Assembly (NCBI RefSeq): GCF_000422565.1
Contig: NZ_AUMA01000015.1
Location: 62,001 to 126,000, forward strand
Direction: 5' to 3'
Origin: Desulfovibrio aminophilus DSM 12254
GTDB lineage: Bacteria > Desulfobacterota > Desulfovibrionia > Desulfovibrionales > Desulfovibrionaceae
Length of the DNA stretch: 64,000 nucleotides
The first letter of the stretch is position 1. Each line of letters opens with the position of its first letter. Both the position numbers and the translations under genes were made by a program. Positions 52,563 to 60,972 of the stretch are shown here, one piece after another. The notes under the pieces are model-generated. The model made no database searches, was not told where the DNA came from, and worked only from the letters and a program-made list of their open reading frames with translations.

Positions 52563-54440
52563 TCAATCCAGCTCGAAGCGCTCCCGCCAGTCGCCCTCTT
52601 CGTTCCAGGCGGGCTGGTCGGCCTTGTCGAAGATCACGTCTCCGACCACGAGGTGGTCCATCTCCGTGCGCATGAAGCAGGTGTAGGCGTCCAGGGGGGT
52701 GCGCACGATGGGCTCGCCGCGCACGTTGAAGCTCGTGTTCACCACCACCGGGCAGCCCTGTTCGCGGCGCATGGCGTCCAGCAGGGCCCAGTAGCGAGGG
52801 TTGGTCTCGCGCGAGACGGTCTGGATGCGCGCGGACATGTCCACGTGGGTGATGGCCGGGAGGTCCGAGCGTTCCACGTAGAGACGTTCCCAGAGGGGCA
52901 GGGAGGCGTAGTTCCCGGGCAGTTCCTTGCGTCGCGCCGCCGCCAGCGGAGCCACCAGGAGCATGTAGGGCGAGGGCCGGTCCAGCTCGAACCAGGATGC
53001 GGCCTCCTCCTCCAGGACCGAGGGCGCGAAGGGCCGGAAGCCTTCGCGGTACTTGATCTTGAGGTTCAGCTTCTTCTGCATCTCCGGCCGCCGTGGATCC
53101 CCCAGGATGCTTCGGTTGCCCAGGGCCCTGGGGCCGTATTCCATGCGGCCCTGGAACCAGCCCACGGCCTTGCCCTCGGACAGGAGCCGGGCCACCTCGG
53201 AGCAGAGCGCGCCGAAGTCAGTGAACTCGCGGAACGGGGCCTTGAAGCGCCGGGCCACGCGCACCGTCTCGTCGCGGCCGTATTCCGGGCCCAGGGAGGC
53301 CCCGCGCATGGAATCGCGGGATTCGGGGACGCGCTCCGCGTCCAGCCAGATGTGCCGGGCGGCCAGGGCCGCGCCCAGGGCTCCTCCCGCGTCGCCCGCC
53401 GCCGGCTGGATCCAGATGTCCCGGAACGGCCCGCGCCGGAGCAGCTTGCCGTTGGCCACGCAGTTCAGGGCCACGCCTCCGGCCATGACGAGGTTCTCCT
53501 CGCCGGTGAGCGCGCGGGCCGTGTCCGCCAGGCGAAAGACGATTTCTTCCGTGACCTGTTGGATGGCCAGGGCCAGGTCCATGTATTCCTGGCCGATTTC
53601 GCTCTCCGCCGGGCGCGGGGGCAGCCCGAACAGGGCCCGCCAGCGGTCGTTCACGCACATGGTCAGGCCGGTGGCGTAGTTGAAATAGTCCATGTTCAGG
53701 AGCAGGGAGCCGTCGGGCCGCAGATCGAGCAGGTCGGAGAGGATCGACTCCCGGAACTTGCGGGTGCGCTCGGAGTCCGGATCGCCGTAGGGCGCGAGAC
53801 CCATGAGCTTGTATTCCCCGGAGTTGACCTTGAAGCCGCAGTAGGCGGTGAAGGCGGAGTAGAGCAGGCCCGGGGAATGGGGGAAATGGAGTTCGCGCAG
53901 GATGGAGATCTCCTTGCCCGCGCCCCGGCCGATGGTCGTGGTGGCCCATTCGCCCACCCCGTCCACGGTGAGGATGGCCGCGCTTTCGAAGGGCGAGGGG
54001 TAGAAGGCCGAGGCCGCGTGGGAAAGATGGTGCTCCGGAAAAAGCATTCGCGGGCCGTTCCGTCCCTTCTCCAGACCGAGTTTCTCCATTTCCTCGCCCA
54101 GCATCCGGCGCATGAAGAGCTTTTCCTTGATCCAGACCGGAATGGCCGAGAGGAAGCTCGACAGGCCCTTGGGCGCGAAGGCGTGGTACGTCTCCAGCAG
54201 GCGTTCGAACTTGAGGTAGGGCTTGTCGTAGAAGGCCACCGCCGCCAGGTCGCTCATGGACAGCCCTGTCTCGCGCAGGCACCAGGCCGCGGCCCGGGCC
54301 GGGAAGTCCGGGTCGTGCTTGCGGCGGGTGAAGCGTTCCTCCTGGGCGGCGGCCAGGATGCGGCCGTTGGCGTCCAGCAGCACGGCCGCCGAGTCGTGGT
54401 AGTAGGCGGAGACGCCCAGGATGGGCCCGGACGCGTTCAT
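52563..54440 (-). CDS. Carbamoyltransferase (NodU/CmcH family, SxtI-like)
   Basis: 625 residues. The N-terminal Kae1-like domain starts GVSAYYHDSAAVLLDANG and has LFPEHHLSHAASAFYPSPF with the metal-binding histidines, then ILTVDGVGEWATTTIGRG. ENLVMAGGVALNCVANG follows. The C-terminal YrdC-like/CarbamT_C part has GWFQGRMEYGPRALGNRSIL and VVVNTSFNVRGEPIV. It transfers a carbamoyl group from carbamoyl phosphate (via carbamoyl-AMP) to a hydroxyl on a sugar or natural product. One nucleotide separates it from the DUF5989 gene. Acceptor unknown. Confidence 0.93.
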   Translation of the reverse strand: MNASGPILGVSAYYHDSAAVLLDANGRILAAAQEERFTRRKHDPDFPARAAAWCLRETGLSMSDLAAVAFYDKPYLKFERLLETYHAFAPKGLSSFLSAIPVWIKEKLFMRRMLGEEMEKLGLEKGRNGPRMLFPEHHLSHAASAFYPSPFESAAILTVDGVGEWATTTIGRGAGKEISILRELHFPHSPGLLYSAFTAYCGFKVNSGEYKLMGLAPYGDPDSERTRKFRESILSDLLDLRPDGSLLLNMDYFNYATGLTMCVNDRWRALFGLPPRPAESEIGQEYMDLALAIQQVTEEIVFRLADTARALTGEENLVMAGGVALNCVANGKLLRRGPFRDIWIQPAAGDAGGALGAALAARHIWLDAERVPESRDSMRGASLGPEYGRDETVRVARRFKAPFREFTDFGALCSEVARLLSEGKAVGWFQGRMEYGPRALGNRSILGDPRRPEMQKKLNLKIKYREGFRPFAPSVLEEEAASWFELDRPSPYMLLVAPLAAARRKELPGNYASLPLWERLYVERSDLPAITHVDMSARIQTVSRETNPRYWALLDAMRREQGCPVVVNTSFNVRGEPIVRTPLDAYTCFMRTEMDHLVVGDVIFDKADQPAWNEEGDWRERFELD

Positions 54441-54441
54441 G

Positions 54442-54591
54442 CTAGAACAGGGTGTAGATGAACGGCGCGATGGCCGAGCCCGAGGAGAGCACGATGAGCG
54501 CGCCGAACAGCAGCAGGGTCAGGATGGTGGGCGCCAGCCAGAACTTCTTGCGGACTTTCAGGAAGCCCCAGAGATCAAGAAGGAAATCCAT
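54442..54591 (-). CDS. DUF5989/SxtK-like small membrane protein
   Basis: A 49-residue protein, MDFLLDLWGFLKVRKKFWLA then PTILTLLLFGALIVLSSGSA and a short end IAPFIYTLF. One transmembrane helix after a basic-aromatic segment. It lies between the SxtJ-like gene (10-nt gap) and the carbamoyltransferase gene (1-nt gap). Proteins of this size and pattern accompany NodU-type carbamoyltransferases. Confidence 0.8.
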   Translation of the reverse strand: MDFLLDLWGFLKVRKKFWLAPTILTLLLFGALIVLSSGSAIAPFIYTLF

Positions 54592-54601
54592 CAACAGGCT
54601 C

Positions 54602-55012
54602 CTAGTACGGCCGCTCCAGGTCGGCGGGCCCGAAGGTCGTGTCCCGCGTCAGGAAGACCGAGGTGTCGTCTTTCTTGAATTCCCGCAGCCGCAGGGTGTC
54701 CTTGCCCAGGGCCCGGCGCAGCAGCCCCACCGGCGCGACCACCAGCAGGAACACCACGCTGAGCAGCACGCGGGACATGACCGAGCCCAGCAGGTGCGCC
54801 AGTCCGAGCCAGACCCGTGCGGCGGGCCCGAAGACCGCCGGGACGGTCATGTTCAGGACCAGCAGCCCGGCGGCGGCCCAGAACCAGCCCGCGCGCCCGC
54901 GGAACAGGCCGATCAGCAGACAGACCAGGACCAGGGCCATGCCCGTGTCCACGGCCTGCCCCTTGCCGATCCGTCCGGGGAGGGCGTTGTTTCGACGTTC
55001 CGTCGCGCTCAT
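54602..55012 (-). CDS. SxtJ family membrane protein
   Basis: 136 residues with three or four hydrophobic segments (MALVLVCLLIGLF; WFWAAAGLLVLNMTVPAVFG; WLGLAHLLGSVMSRVLLSVVFLLVVAPVGLLRR). It ends in a soluble tail DDTSVFLTRDTTFGPADLERPY. The WxxAAAGLLVLNMTVP and LRRALGKDTLRL parts match the SxtJ family, encoded beside carbamoyltransferases in the saxitoxin cluster and in many other bacteria. Its role is unknown. Confidence 0.8.
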   Translation of the reverse strand: MSATERRNNALPGRIGKGQAVDTGMALVLVCLLIGLFRGRAGWFWAAAGLLVLNMTVPAVFGPAARVWLGLAHLLGSVMSRVLLSVVFLLVVAPVGLLRRALGKDTLRLREFKKDDTSVFLTRDTTFGPADLERPY

Positions 55013-55087
55013 GTCGTATGCAACCTCGCGTATAACCGCCTTTCATGCCAAAGGCCGAGGAAAAAAACAATGCGTTGGGAATGTTGA

Positions 55088-55954
55088 TCAACCCTTGCCT
55101 TCAGCCTCCCGCGCCGTGGCGCCCAGGAAGATGGCCGCCAGGGCCACGCCCACCCCGACGATTTCCAGGACGGTGAACGGCTTGCGGAAGAGCGTCAGAT
55201 CCCAGACGTAGGCCAGCGCGGGCTGGGCCAGGAGCACCAGCCCGGCCAGGGCCGCCCGGGCCCGTTTCAGGCCCGTGGTGATGCAGACCCAGCCCACGAA
55301 CTGCCCCAGAATGCCGTAGGCCAGCAGCGCGGCCCAGCTCCGGCCGTCCGGGATGGCGAAGGACTGGCCCGTGGCCGTCACCTGCACCGCCAGGAGCAGG
55401 GCCGAACCCAGGGAGACCACGGCCATGACGCTCATGGGGTCCGGCCGTTCGGGCCGCGCCGCCGCGCGTTTGAGCGAGAGCAGGAACAGGGCGTACCAGA
55501 CCGCCGTGAGCAGGCCGAAGGCCACGCCCAGCCGGAAGCCCTCCGTGGACCCGGGCCACTGGGGCCCGAGCATGAGCGTGAGTCCGGCCAGGGACAGCGG
55601 AATGGAGGCCAGGAAGCGCGGTCCCGGCCGCTCCTTGAGCACGAGCACGCCGTGGGCCGCCAACAGGAAGGCCTGGAAGTTGCCGAGCACCGTGGCGAGC
55701 CCCGGCCCCAGGTAGAGCACGCCCCGGTGCCAGCACATGAGATCCAGGGTGAAGAACAGGGCGCAAGCCAGGGTCGCGGGCAACACCCCGCGCGGGGGCA
55801 GAAGCCTCTCGCCCCGCAGCAGCAAGCCCAGGGCCAGGCCCAGGCCGCCGAAGAACATGCGGTAGAAGGCCGAGACGTCGGCCGGAACGTGGGCCAGCTT
55901 CACGAACACCGGCGAGAAGCTGATGAGGAATGCGCCGAGCAGGAGTTGGATCAT
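55088..55954 (-). CDS. EamA/DMT-family transporter
   Basis: 288 residues, ten predicted transmembrane helices in two EamA halves (AFLISFSPVFVKLAHVPADVSAFYRMFFGGLGLALG; ALLAYGILGQFVGWVCITTGLKRARAALAGLVLLAQPALAYVWDLTLF). Drug/metabolite exporters of this class move amino acids, sugars or nucleotides. It lies 75 nt upstream of the SxtJ-like gene on the same strand, so it could export the carbamoylated product, but this is only context. Confidence 0.88.
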   Translation of the reverse strand: MIQLLLGAFLISFSPVFVKLAHVPADVSAFYRMFFGGLGLALGLLLRGERLLPPRGVLPATLACALFFTLDLMCWHRGVLYLGPGLATVLGNFQAFLLAAHGVLVLKERPGPRFLASIPLSLAGLTLMLGPQWPGSTEGFRLGVAFGLLTAVWYALFLLSLKRAAARPERPDPMSVMAVVSLGSALLLAVQVTATGQSFAIPDGRSWAALLAYGILGQFVGWVCITTGLKRARAALAGLVLLAQPALAYVWDLTLFRKPFTVLEIVGVGVALAAIFLGATAREAEGKG

Positions 55955-55966
55955 GATCGTTCCGGT

Positions 55967-56668
55967 TCAGGGCAGCACGAGGGGCAGTCGTTCCCCGAGG
56001 TCGATGCCCCGGGGCGAGACCAGCGCCCGATATGCCCACACCTCCACGCCTTTGTCCACCACTTCATACAGGGTGCGCGAATATTCCTCGTCCACGCTCC
56101 AGGCCGGGCCGAAGCAGCGGCCGTCCCCGTGCTGCACGCAGAAGAACAGCGCGGCCCGGTCCCCGTCCTCCACCGCCGCCGCCAGTTCGCGCAGGTGCTT
56201 CAAGCCCCGCTCCGTGACCGCGTCCGGGAACATCGCCACCCCGCCGTCCTCCACCAGGGTCACGTTCTTGCACTCCACCCAGAGCCGCCCCCGGGGCCCC
56301 TCCAGCAACGCGTCCAGCCGCGAGTTTCCCCGCGCCACCTCGGCCCGGAACCCCTCGCAGCCCGCCACGCCCTCCAGGCGTCCGGCCTCCACCGCCCGGC
56401 GCAGCAGCCGCAACGGCGTGGACGTGTTCACTCCCACCAGCGTACCGTGAAAATCAGTGATCTCCAGTGTATGCCGCAGCTTGCGCGCCGGATTGGCCGA
56501 CTCCGAGAGCCATATCCGCCCGCCCGGCCGCAGCAGCCCGAGCATGGAGCCCGTGTTGTTCGTGTGCGCGGCGAAGCGTTCGCCCCCGCGTTCCACCAGC
56601 ACCGTGAACCGCTTGTGGCGGGATACGAACCGCGCTTCCTCGCACGGCTTCGCGAACGGCAGCAGCAT
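55967..56668 (-). CDS. sfsA: SfsA family DNA/RNA nuclease
   Basis: 233 residues. N-terminal OB-like part (RFVSRHKRFTVLVERGGERFAAHTNNTGSMLGLLRPG), then a PD-(D/E)XK-like nuclease part with NSRLDALLEG and VECKNVTLV, where the acid and Lys of the E-x-K motif are seen, and AALFFCVQHGDG. SfsA was named for sugar fermentation stimulation but is a nuclease by structure. ATG after AAGGAG, 12 nt before the EamA transporter gene, so the two are likely co-transcribed. Confidence 0.93.
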   Translation of the reverse strand: MLLPFAKPCEEARFVSRHKRFTVLVERGGERFAAHTNNTGSMLGLLRPGGRIWLSESANPARKLRHTLEITDFHGTLVGVNTSTPLRLLRRAVEAGRLEGVAGCEGFRAEVARGNSRLDALLEGPRGRLWVECKNVTLVEDGGVAMFPDAVTERGLKHLRELAAAVEDGDRAALFFCVQHGDGRCFGPAWSVDEEYSRTLYEVVDKGVEVWAYRALVSPRGIDLGERLPLVLP

Positions 56669-56756
56669 GAGCACTCCTTGGCAGCGAAGATATGCCTTTG
56701 GCGACCGGGGCTGCGCGCCCCGGACCCCGCGCCAGGGCTTCGCCCTGGACCATCCG

Positions 56757-56805
56757 GTGCGGCGGCTTTTCGCGGGACGTTTCGGCCCGCGAAAAGCCGC
56801 CGCAC
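56757..56805. repeat. 20-bp perfect inverted repeat, 9-nt loop
   Basis: Arms 56757-56776 and 56786-56805. Its arms resemble those at 48571-48616 (15 of 20). It lies on the far side of a family-1 core. Confidence 0.85.
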
Positions 56806-56819
56806 GGCAGGGCCCCTTG

Positions 56820-56855
56820 AAGGGTCCAGGGCCGTGCCCTGGCCCCGCCGGAGGC
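56820..56855 (-). repeat. Family-1 gene-end repeat after the VOC gene (short form)
   Basis: From the stop codon: GCGCCTCCGGCGGGGCCAGG then GCACGGCCCTGGACCCT. It starts directly after the stop codon. Confidence 0.75.
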
Positions 56856-56856
56856 G

Positions 56857-57450
56857 CTATATTTTCCCGCGTTTCTTCAAGGCCTCGACGATGGCCTGGC
56901 CTTCGCCCGGGTACACGGCCCGGTCGGCTGCCGGGGTGGGGGTGGGCGGCGGCCAGTGGCCGGACTGGGGTTCCGGGCCTTCCTGGGCTGCGGGGGAGGG
57001 CGCGGTGTCGGTGTTCACGGGATGAGCGCGTACGTCCACGGCGGCCACGGGCGCGGAAAATTCGATGGCGATGTTGTTCGGGTCGAAGGAATAGAGGGAA
57101 TGGATGAAACCGTGGTCGATGATCTCGGAGGCCCAGAATCCGGCGGCTTCGAGCGTGTCCTTGAGTTCCCAGAGGTCGTCGTCGGACTCCACGCCGAAGG
57201 AGACGTGGTCGAAGGTGTGGGGCCCGGCCACGGGCGCGCCGTGGTCCTTGAGCGCGCCGGGCTCGACCTTGGGCCATTCGAAAAAGGCGATCATGTCCTG
57301 GGGCGCGATCTCGAAGAAGTAGTGGCGGTAGCCCGGGTGCCCAAGTCCGGCCACGAGGCGCATGCCGAGCAGGTCGCGCCAGAAGCGGATGGTGGCGTCC
57401 ATGTCGCCGGTGGCCATGGCCAGATGGTTGATGCCGGTGAAGCTGGGCAT
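56857..57450 (-). CDS. VOC-family (glyoxalase/dioxygenase-like) protein
   Basis: 197 residues. Residues 1-140 form a vicinal-oxygen-chelate domain: FTGINHLAMATGDMDATIRFWRDLLGMRLV, HTFDHVSFGVE, and FDPNNIAIEFS supply the His, His and Glu metal-ligand positions. A Pro/Ala-rich linker follows and then a short end YPGEGQAIVEALKKRGKI. The family includes glyoxalase I, methylmalonyl-CoA epimerase and extradiol dioxygenases; substrate cannot be told. It lies 14 nt after the PDZ lipoprotein gene and is co-directional with it. Confidence 0.88.
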   Translation of the reverse strand: MPSFTGINHLAMATGDMDATIRFWRDLLGMRLVAGLGHPGYRHYFFEIAPQDMIAFFEWPKVEPGALKDHGAPVAGPHTFDHVSFGVESDDDLWELKDTLEAAGFWASEIIDHGFIHSLYSFDPNNIAIEFSAPVAAVDVRAHPVNTDTAPSPAAQEGPEPQSGHWPPPTPTPAADRAVYPGEGQAIVEALKKRGKI

Positions 57451-57464
57451 GGGCGGTCTCCGGT

Positions 57465-58364
57465 TCAGTGGATGTCGCGCGGGGCGCGCAGTTCGGTGCT
57501 GAAGGGGCCGGTCTTGTCCAGGGGGTCGTCGGGGTCGGCGCGCCAGCGCAGGACGTCCAGATGCAGGGGGGCGGCCTCGGCGTCGGTCAGGGAGGCCGCG
57601 CGGGCGGCCAGCTTGGCGACGTCGGCGGCCTCGCCGTCGAGCTTGAGGATCACGTCCAGGTGGTGCAGCCCGGCGCGCTCGGCCGGACCGCCGCGTTCCA
57701 CGCCGGTGACGAGCACGCCGCCGGAGAGGCCCAGGTTCAGGCGCTGGGCCAGGATCAGGTCGGCCAGGGTCATGCCCGGCGAGGCCTCGGGCCGGAACCC
57801 GAAGGGCCGGGCCAGGGTGGACAGGGCGTCGGCCAGGAGCTGTCGGGTCTCGCCGTCGCGGGCGCTGAAGTCGGTGATCCGGCCCTTTTCGTGGACCACG
57901 CGCACGATGTCCGGCTCGTAGAGCAGGACGCGCTCCACCTCGGGCAGGGGCAGGATCAGCGTGGGCCGCTCGAAGGTGGTCCGCTCCACGAAGTCCGGGT
58001 AGTCGTCGCAGGTCACGGAGGCCGGATTCAGGCAGCCCCGCCGGAAGGGCGAGGCGTGGTACACGGCCTCCTTGCGGGTTTTCTTGATCTGGACCCGGAC
58101 GCGCAGGCGGCCCTGGGTCGAGGCGATCTCCACGGGCTCGCCGCCGAGCACGGTCCAGGAGGCGCGGGTGTCGCGCAGGGCGCGCAGGGCAGTGTCCGGG
58201 GAGGACATGAAGCGCGCGGCGTACCAGACCCGGCCGGGATCGGCCTGGGGCGGCCAGATGGAGCCGGGCTTGCCCGGGGCCTTTCCGGCGCAGGAGGCCA
58301 GGAGCGGAACCAGGACGAGGAGCGGGGCCAGGGCCGCGAGGGGGAAGGGGATGCGTCGTTCCAT
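57465..58364 (-). CDS. PDZ-domain lipoprotein
   Basis: 299 residues. The lipoprotein signal MERRIPFPLAALAPLLVLVPLLASC ends at Cys25. An N-terminal domain (about 45-165) has two cysteines (RRGCLNPASVTCDDYPDF). A PDZ domain lies at about 200-285 (LGLSGGVLVTGVERGGPAERAGLHHLDVILKLDGE). No protease domain is attached, so it may be a substrate-binding adaptor in the envelope. There is no ribosome site, but a good promoter ends 7 nt before the ATG, suggesting a leaderless mRNA. The VOC gene follows. Confidence 0.83.
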   Translation of the reverse strand: MERRIPFPLAALAPLLVLVPLLASCAGKAPGKPGSIWPPQADPGRVWYAARFMSSPDTALRALRDTRASWTVLGGEPVEIASTQGRLRVRVQIKKTRKEAVYHASPFRRGCLNPASVTCDDYPDFVERTTFERPTLILPLPEVERVLLYEPDIVRVVHEKGRITDFSARDGETRQLLADALSTLARPFGFRPEASPGMTLADLILAQRLNLGLSGGVLVTGVERGGPAERAGLHHLDVILKLDGEAADVAKLAARAASLTDAEAAPLHLDVLRWRADPDDPLDKTGPFSTELRAPRDIH

Positions 58365-58370
58365 ATCCGC

Positions 58371-58399
58371 AATATAAGCCGGGAGTCCCTGGAAGGCAA
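58371..58399 (-). promoter_or_regulatory. Promoter for a leaderless PDZ lipoprotein mRNA
   Basis: On the minus strand TTGCCT (58399-58394), 17-nt spacer, TATATT (58376-58371). The expected transcription start, 7 nt further on, is the A of the ATG (58364). Confidence 0.55.
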
Positions 58400-58460
58400 A
58401 ACGGGAAGAAACCGCGCGGCCGGTGCGGAACTCCCCTGGAGCGGCGAAGCCGCCCGCAAG

Positions 58461-58490
58461 TTGACATGGGGGGGAGGGGCGGGGTAGCGG
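58461..58490 (+). promoter_or_regulatory. Promoter upstream of the TPP riboswitch
   Basis: A perfect TTGACA (58461-58466). The -10 region is weak (TAGCGG, 18-nt spacing), so confidence rests on the -35 box and on location. Confidence 0.35.
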
Positions 58491-58514
58491 AAGTCCAGCG
58501 AAACAAGCAATCGC

Positions 58515-58614
58515 GCCTTGCGGGGGCTCGGACAAACCGGGCTGAGATGGATCCTTGGACACTGTGGATCCGACCGCTGAACCTGCCACGGGTAATACCG
58601 GCGAAGGGAACAGG
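58515..58614 (+). promoter_or_regulatory. TPP riboswitch (THI element)
   Basis: The conserved segments appear in order: TGCGGGGGCTCGG, GGGCTGAGATGGATCC, a variable stem, GGATCCGACCGCTGAACCTG, then GGGTAATACCGGCGAAGGGA. The aptamer ends 77 nt before thiC. Between them is GC-rich sequence that can mask GAGGAGG before the start codon, so translational control is likely. TPP binding should repress thiC. Confidence 0.96.
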
Positions 58615-58691
58615 CCTGGCCGCATCGGCCGCGTCCTCTTTTCTCCGTCTTCCCGAGGCTCCCCCAGGCGCGCAACCGCCGAGGAGGCTCC

Positions 58692-59975
58692 ATGTCCCTG
58701 ATCCGTTCCGGTTCCGTCCTGTCCGAGGTTCTTGAATCCGCTTTGCCCGCCCTGGCCCCGTATGAGGGCATGACCCCGGAGGCCCTGCGCGCCGGAGTTG
58801 AGGCGGGCACGCTCTGTCTGCTGGCCAACCCGGCCCACGCCGGGGCGCGGCCCACGCTCATCGGCCGGCCTGGACGGGTCAAGGTCAACGCCAACATCGG
58901 CACCTCGCCCCTGGCCTCGGACCTGGCCGGGGAGATCGACAAGCTGCGCGTGGCCGAGGGCGCGGGCGCGGACACGGTCATGGACCTGTCCACGGCCGGG
59001 AACCTGGACGAGCTGCGGCGGGAGATGCTGGCGGCCACGGCCCTGCCCCTGGGCACGGTGCCGATCTACGCCCTGGCCCAGCAGCGGATGCGCGAGGACC
59101 GCGACCCGGCGGACTTCGAGCCCGCAGACCTGCTGGCCGAGATCGAGAAGCAGGCCCGCCAGGGCGTGGACTTCATGACCGTGCACTGCGGCCTGACGCG
59201 GCGGGGCGCGGAGCTGGCCCGGGACGGCTCGCGGGAGCTGGGCATCGTCTCGCGCGGCGGGGCGATCCTGGCCCGCTGGATGCGCGGCCGGGCGGAGGAG
59301 AATCCGCTGCTCACGCACTACGACGCCATCCTGGACATCGCCCGGGCGCACAACGTGGTCCTGAGCCTGGGCGACGGGCTGCGGCCCGGCGCGGGCGCGG
59401 ACGCGGGCGACCCGGCCCAGTGGGAGGAGGTCCTGACCCTGGGCGTGCTGGCCCGCCGGGCGCGGGCGGCCGGGGTCCAGGCCATGATCGAGGGCCCGGG
59501 GCACGTGCCGTTGCACCTCGTGCGCTCCCAGATCGAGGGCATCAAGCGGGCCACCTTCGGCGCGCCGCTCTACGTGCTCGGGCCGCTGGTCACGGACTGC
59601 GCCGCCGGGCGCGACCATCTGACCGGGGCCATCGGCGGGGCGCTGGCGGTCCTGGCCGGGGCGGACTTCCTCTGCTACCTGACCCCGGCCGAACATCTCT
59701 GTCTGCCGGACGCTTCGGACGTGCGCGAGGGCGTGCTGGCCTCGCGCATCGCTGCCCAGGCCGCCGAAGCCTCCCTGGGGCGTCCCTGGGCCGTGGAGCG
59801 GGAGCGCGGGATGTCCAAGGCGCGGCAGGCCCTGGACTGGGAGGGCATGGCCCGGGCGGCCCTGGACCCCTGTCTGGTGCGGGCGCGTTCGCGGGGCACG
59901 GAGCACGGCAAGGAGTGCGGCATGTGCGGCCGGTTCTGCGCCATCCGCATGTCCGAGACGGGGGAACGCGGCTGA
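58692..59975 (+). CDS. thiC: Phosphomethylpyrimidine synthase
   Basis: 427 residues. Radical-SAM enzyme turning aminoimidazole ribotide into HMP phosphate for thiamine. Seen: VNANIGTSPLASD, ADTVMDLSTAGNLDELRREML, DFMTVHCGLT, GGAILARWM, GDGLRPGAGADAGD, MIEGPGHVPLH and LGPLVTDCAAGRDHLTGAIGG. The [4Fe-4S] ligands are at the very end, Cys409, Cys412 and Cys416 (CGMCGRFC). The length matches the short bacterial/archaeal form. The TPP riboswitch makes thiC, rather than a benzimidazole-forming paralogue, the right call. ATG after GAGGAGGCTCC. Confidence 0.96.
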   Translation: MSLIRSGSVLSEVLESALPALAPYEGMTPEALRAGVEAGTLCLLANPAHAGARPTLIGRPGRVKVNANIGTSPLASDLAGEIDKLRVAEGAGADTVMDLSTAGNLDELRREMLAATALPLGTVPIYALAQQRMREDRDPADFEPADLLAEIEKQARQGVDFMTVHCGLTRRGAELARDGSRELGIVSRGGAILARWMRGRAEENPLLTHYDAILDIARAHNVVLSLGDGLRPGAGADAGDPAQWEEVLTLGVLARRARAAGVQAMIEGPGHVPLHLVRSQIEGIKRATFGAPLYVLGPLVTDCAAGRDHLTGAIGGALAVLAGADFLCYLTPAEHLCLPDASDVREGVLASRIAAQAAEASLGRPWAVERERGMSKARQALDWEGMARAALDPCLVRARSRGTEHGKECGMCGRFCAIRMSETGERG

Positions 59976-60071
59976 ACGGGGGCTGTCCTCGTTTACAGCC
60001 TCGCGCGGTGGTGATACTTCCGGGCCAGCGGCCGGATCGTCTGGCCCGGAGCTTGCAAACACCCCCGCGCC

Positions 60072-60965
60072 ATGAGCACGACAAAAGACATCCTCTTTCT
60101 GCTGCGGCCGCACCAGTACTTGAAGAACCTGTTCATCTTCGCGCCGGTGCTGTTCGCCGCCAGGGTCACGGAAGCGCAACTTTTGCTCACCTCGGCCCTG
60201 GCCTTCGCCTGCTTCAGCCTGGTGGCCAGCGGGGTGTACGTCTTCAACGACCTGCGCGACCGCGAGGCCGACCGGGAGCATCCCAAGAAGCGCAACCGGC
60301 CCATCGCCAGCGGCGCGGTGGGCGTGGGCCAGGCGCGGGGCCTCATCGTGGGGCTGCTGGCCGCGGGCCTGGGCTTGGCCCTGGCCCTTCTGCCGCTGGG
60401 CGTGGCGGCCTGCATCGGCGTGTACATCGTCCTGAACCTGCTCTACAGCGTGAAGCTCAAGCACGTGCCCCTGCTGGACGTGACCATCATCGCCCTGGGC
60501 TTCGTGCTGCGGCTGTTCGTGGGCTCGGCGGCCACGGGCATCGAGCTGTCGGCCTGGATCATCCTGACCACCTTCCTCCTGGCCTTGTTCCTGGCCCTGG
60601 CCAAGCGCCGGGACGACGAGCTGATCTTCCTGGAGACGGGCAAGCGCATGCGCCAGGCCGGGGCGGGCTACAACCTGGAGTTCATCAACGTGAGCCTGGG
60701 GATCATGGCCGCCGTGGTCGTGGTGGCCTACACCATGTACACCCTGACGCCCTCGGTGGCCGCGCACTTCGGCACGGACAAGATCTACCTCTCGGTGATC
60801 CTGGTGGTGCTCGGGATTCTGCGCTATCTCCAGCTGACCTTCGTGTACAAGGATTCCGGCTCGCCCACGCGCATCGTGCTCAAGGACCGCTTCCTCCAGG
60901 CGGTGATCCTCTGCTGGGGCGCGTTCTTCGTGGCGGTGGTGGTCTGGCGCAACACGGTCCGGTGA
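60072..60965 (+). CDS. UbiA-family prenyltransferase (decaprenyl-phosphate phosphoribosyltransferase-like)
   Basis: 297 residues, about eight to nine transmembrane helices. The first Asp-rich motif NDLRDREADREHPKKRNRP has N-D-x-x-D-x-x-x-D, with the K-x-x-R-P-I-A-S-G continuation typical of Rv3806c-like enzymes. The second region reads NLLYSVKLKHVPLLDV. Such enzymes join phosphoribosyl pyrophosphate to polyprenyl phosphate, giving a lipid-linked ribofuranose donor. No strong ribosome site precedes the ATG. Followed after 7 nt by the SMR-like gene. Confidence 0.85.
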   Translation: MSTTKDILFLLRPHQYLKNLFIFAPVLFAARVTEAQLLLTSALAFACFSLVASGVYVFNDLRDREADREHPKKRNRPIASGAVGVGQARGLIVGLLAAGLGLALALLPLGVAACIGVYIVLNLLYSVKLKHVPLLDVTIIALGFVLRLFVGSAATGIELSAWIILTTFLLALFLALAKRRDDELIFLETGKRMRQAGAGYNLEFINVSLGIMAAVVVVAYTMYTLTPSVAAHFGTDKIYLSVILVVLGILRYLQLTFVYKDSGSPTRIVLKDRFLQAVILCWGAFFVAVVVWRNTVR

Positions 60966-60972
60966 GGAACCC

